This document shows, piece after piece, positions 7,017 to 8,959 of a stretch of 8,959 nt of DNA. A model generated the notes under the pieces. The model made no database searches. It saw only the letters and a program-made list of their open reading frames with translations, and was not told where the DNA came from. Position numbers and translations under genes: made by a program. The stretch is from contig JAEURE010000089.1 in the NCBI GenBank assembly GCA_016789485.1, positions 1 through 8,959 on the forward strand. The letters run 5' to 3'. Every line of letters starts with the position of its first letter. The first letter of the stretch is position 1. This stretch comes from Anaerolineales bacterium (GTDB lineage Bacteria > Chloroflexota > Anaerolineae > Anaerolineales > Villigracilaceae).

Positions 7017-7817
7017 TTATTTCGTTGCCAAAATTCCACCAACGACTTTGGTCATGACCAATTTTCCGTCGCGGTCAAACCATTTCTTTGCCACAGCTTC
7101 GATCTTGCCGATCAAGGCTTCGTATTCGTCCTTGCCATTGAACATGGATGTCCAAAGTCTGCGGTCTTCGCCAAGCGAGGCACGGACGTAGTCAATGAAC
7201 GGCGAAACCTCGGGGAAGGTCAGGTGATTTTCAAATTTGTGCAATTCGGTCTTGGCGAAGATTTTATCAATGGTGTTGAAGATGTCTCCTTTGAAGCGTG
7301 AGGAACCGGGCATGGGCGGGATGGGCGCGCCGGTCGCTTCCTTGATGATTTCGTAGAACATCTGCTTGTTTTCAGGCAATGGGCCTGAGACGAAGAGCCG
7401 TCCGCCAGGCTTAAGCACACGGTGAGCTTCACCAAATGTAAAGTCCAGATCGGAAGCGTAGTAGATGGCGAATGCGCTTGTACAAAGATCAAAGGTGTTG
7501 TCAGCGAATTTGAAAGGCTGATTGAAGTCCAAAAATTGGAAATCAATGTTTGCCCCAACTTCCTTATTCTTTGCACGAGCCTTGTCGAGCAATTCCTCAG
7601 AGAAATCGCCGCCAGTGATCTGTGCGCTGCCTTTGGTGTATTCGTTAAAAAGGAAGCTTAGCTTGCCCGCGCCACAGCCTACGTCTAAAATTTTCATGCC
7701 CGCCTGGGGTTTAAGCAGGTCATTTGTCCAAACATCGATATTGGCAGAGCCGTATTTCTCGTGAATGTCGATTCGCATCAACAAATCTTTGCTGGGTTCC
7801 TGGTAATCAATTTTCAT
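7017..7817 (-). CDS. Class I SAM-dependent methyltransferase
   Basis: A 266-residue Rossmann-fold methyltransferase of the Methyltransf_11/25 kind. Motif I is ILDVGCGAGKL at residues 43-53, which binds SAM. The acidic residue after strand 2 lies in GGDFSEELLDKA. FDLCTSAFAIYY corresponds to motif II and VLKPGGRLFVSG to motif III. The C-terminal roughly 100 residues (after GPLPENKQ) are a cap that should decide the substrate and that I do not recognise, so the substrate (small molecule, quinone, sugar or thiol) is open. Start ATG 7817 is firm: AAGGAG lies about 7 nt upstream on the minus strand, with a consensus extended -10 further up. It is the first gene of the four-gene minus-strand unit, followed after 55 nt by the deacetylase. 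Confidence 0.9.
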   Translation of the reverse strand: MKIDYQEPSKDLLMRIDIHEKYGSANIDVWTNDLLKPQAGMKILDVGCGAGKLSFLFNEYTKGSAQITGGDFSEELLDKARAKNKEVGANIDFQFLDFNQPFKFADNTFDLCTSAFAIYYASDLDFTFGEAHRVLKPGGRLFVSGPLPENKQMFYEIIKEATGAPIPPMPGSSRFKGDIFNTIDKIFAKTELHKFENHLTFPEVSPFIDYVRASLGEDRRLWTSMFNGKDEYEALIGKIEAVAKKWFDRDGKLVMTKVVGGILATK

Positions 7818-7845
7818 ATCTCTCTCCTTGAAAAGTAATAGCGTG

Positions 7846-7854
7846 ATTATACCA
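7846..7854 (-). promoter_or_regulatory. Extended -10 promoter of the minus-strand operon
   Basis: On the minus strand this reads TGGTATAAT: a perfect TATAAT preceded by the TG of an extended -10. No good -35 lies 16-18 nt upstream, which is tolerated in extended -10 promoters. It is about 29 nt upstream of the methyltransferase ATG, leaving room for a leader of roughly 20 nt with its AAGGAG site. The -35 position falls inside the inverted repeat at 7863-7887. Confidence 0.7.
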
Positions 7855-7862
7855 AAATCAAA

Positions 7863-7887
7863 TCAAAATTCACTGACTGAATTTTGA
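7863..7887. promoter_or_regulatory. Inverted repeat between divergent promoters, candidate operator
   Basis: TCAAAATTCA (7863-7872) and TGAATTTTGA (7878-7887) form perfect 10-bp arms around CTGAC. The size and spacing suit a dimeric helix-turn-helix regulator. It covers the -35 zone of the leftward operon promoter and the first bases of the -35-like TTGAAG of hisS, so one bound protein could affect both. There is no adjoining T-run of terminator type. The regulator is unknown and is not encoded in this window. Confidence 0.5.
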
Positions 7888-7914
7888 AGGCCTTCTCTAA
7901 AGCCGTGATAAAAT
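7884..7914 (+). promoter_or_regulatory. Putative hisS promoter
   Basis: TGATAAAAT (7906-7914) provides a -10 with five of six consensus bases and an extended TG. TTGAAG at 7884-7889 is a possible -35 at a long 19-nt spacing. Transcription would begin around 7921, leaving a leader of only about 10 nt with GGAG (7923-7926). That leaves no room for a T-box or attenuator. Confidence 0.55.
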
Positions 7915-7931
7915 TCGCGCACGGAGTCACA

Positions 7932-8959
7932 ATGGCGAGCAAAATACAATCTGTAAAAGGCACGAGAGAATTTTATCCTGAGCAAATGTTCCTGCGCAAT
8001 TTCATTTATGAAAAAGTGCGCGCGGCGTCTCAGGCGTTTGGGTATCAGGAGTGGGATGCTCCTTTCATCGAGACTATTGATTTGTATGCGGCAAAATCTG
8101 GCGAGGAATTGGTCAAGAAGCAGTCGTTCACATTTCAAGATCGCGGGGGAGATTTTGTTACCCTTCGCCCCGAGCTTACCCCAAGCCTTGCTCGCATGAT
8201 TGCGGCAAAACAAGGCGAGTTAAATTTTCCCGTCCGTTGGTGGTCGTTTGGACCCTTCTGGAGATACGAGCAGCCGCAAAAGGGACGTTCGCGGGAATTC
8301 TTTCAATGGAATATTGACATGCTTGGGGTCAATTCGCCAGAGGCGGATGCGGAATTAATCGCTATCGCTGCAACATTCCTGCGCTCGGTCGGACTTAACC
8401 CGGAGCGGGCAGCCATCTATGTAAACAATCGCCGCTTGATGGATTCTGAATTCGATGCGCTAGGTATTGTTCCAGAAAAGCGGCTGGATGTTTCTAATCT
8501 CGTAGACCGCCGTTCCAAGATGGAGCCTTCCAAATGGGAATCTTATGCGCTTGAGTTGGGATTGACCCAAATGCAAGTTGACGGCTTAAAAGAAATTCTC
8601 GGCAACTTTGACTTATGGAAGAAAAGCGATGAATTGACTCGTCTCTTTGCAGCGCTGGAAGCCCTGGGCGTAAACGATTATGTAAAATTCGATCCGAACA
8701 TCATGCGCGGGCTTTTGTATTACACAGGTACAGTGTTTGAAGCATTTGAGACAAGCGGCTCTTTGAAGCGTGCCATCCTCGGCGGTGGACGCTACGACAA
8801 CCTGCTTGCGGATGTGGGTGGGCAGCCTCTCTCAGGCGTTGGCTTTGCAATGGGGGATGTGGTCGCTGGCATCATTTTGCAGGAGAACGGCCTTGTGCCT
8901 GAATTCGTCCCGACGCCCGCCTCTGTGTTGGTGACCGTGTTCGATGAATCCATGTGGAT
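7932..8959 (+). CDS. hisS: Histidyl-tRNA synthetase (3'-truncated by window edge)
   Basis: HisRS charges tRNA-His with histidine in the cytoplasm. From ATG 7932, with GGAG 5 nt upstream, 342 codons are open to the window end; the stop and the C-terminal anticodon-binding domain lie mostly beyond it. The class II catalytic core is clear. It opens with KGTREFYPEQM. Motif 2 follows as WRYEQPQKGRSREFFQWN, with R111 as the ATP-binding arginine. The histidine-A motif is RGLLYYTGTVFEAF, whose R259 has the same number as the catalytic Arg259 of E. coli HisRS. GGGRYDNLL (about 284-292) and the motif 3 region GVGFAMGDV complete it. Two positions differ from the common form: Leu instead of Asp in RGLDYY, and Gln instead of Arg in RYERPQ. 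HisZ is less likely because motif 2 and R259 are intact. Confidence 0.93.
   Translation, partial: MASKIQSVKGTREFYPEQMFLRNFIYEKVRAASQAFGYQEWDAPFIETIDLYAAKSGEELVKKQSFTFQDRGGDFVTLRPELTPSLARMIAAKQGELNFPVRWWSFGPFWRYEQPQKGRSREFFQWNIDMLGVNSPEADAELIAIAATFLRSVGLNPERAAIYVNNRRLMDSEFDALGIVPEKRLDVSNLVDRRSKMEPSKWESYALELGLTQMQVDGLKEILGNFDLWKKSDELTRLFAALEALGVNDYVKFDPNIMRGLLYYTGTVFEAFETSGSLKRAILGGGRYDNLLADVGGQPLSGVGFAMGDVVAGIILQENGLVPEFVPTPASVLVTVFDESMW

Noticed and set aside
7915..7931. T-box or other riboswitch leader for hisS
   Set aside because: The -10 at 7909-7914 leaves a leader of about 10 nt, and no specifier loop, T-box sequence or terminator hairpin is present.
7932..8959. HisZ (ATP phosphoribosyltransferase regulatory subunit) instead of HisRS
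   Set aside because: The full motif 2, the catalytic arginine at 259 and the GGGRYD stretch are all present. HisZ usually loses aminoacylation residues.

Overview
The window looks like a chromosomal segment of a free-living bacterium of roughly 50% GC, most plausibly Chloroflexota of the Anaerolineae type. That placement is an inference from three things: a SUF iron-sulfur system with a SufU-type partner, a DUF4013 membrane protein, and a palindrome built on GTCATCGCGAGGG, which resembles short palindromes I recall as dispersed in such genomes. I see no insertion sequence, CRISPR array, rRNA or tRNA.

Region 1 (1-4942, plus strand) is an iron-sulfur assembly locus in two blocks. The first holds the 3' part of sufB and a complete sufD, translationally coupled and closed by a strong hairpin terminator (about 2090-2126). 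After it comes an unrecognised basic protein with a lysine-rich tail and a small SH3/KOW-like C-terminal domain. The second block is sufS, sufU and a small Rieske ferredoxin. It starts just after a 15-nt palindrome (2905-2919) and ends at a bidirectional terminator (4945-4980). SufS takes sulfur from cysteine, SufU accepts and relays it, and SufB/SufD (with SufC, presumably upstream of the window) form the scaffold. The Rieske protein may supply electrons.

Region 2 (4997-7817, minus strand) reads as one four-gene transcription unit: SAM-dependent methyltransferase, PIG-L/LmbE-type deacetylase, DinB-fold protein, and DUF4013 membrane protein. The first three families also occur in low-molecular-weight-thiol (bacillithiol/mycothiol) metabolism, which is a testable but weak hypothesis here. 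A perfect 14-bp-stem palindrome sits between the methyltransferase and deacetylase genes, where the deacetylase ribosome binding site would be expected.

Region 3 (7818-7931) is a divergent control region. It holds two extended -10 promoters facing away from each other, with a perfect 10-bp inverted repeat between them. It drives the minus-strand operon leftward and hisS rightward. hisS (7932 to the window end) is 3'-truncated by the window edge; its frame is open throughout and its catalytic domain is clear.

The most unusual items are the lysine-rich/SH3-like protein inside the suf locus, the SufU that lacks the usual SufU insertion, the palindrome between the divergent promoters, and the methyltransferase/deacetylase/DinB grouping.
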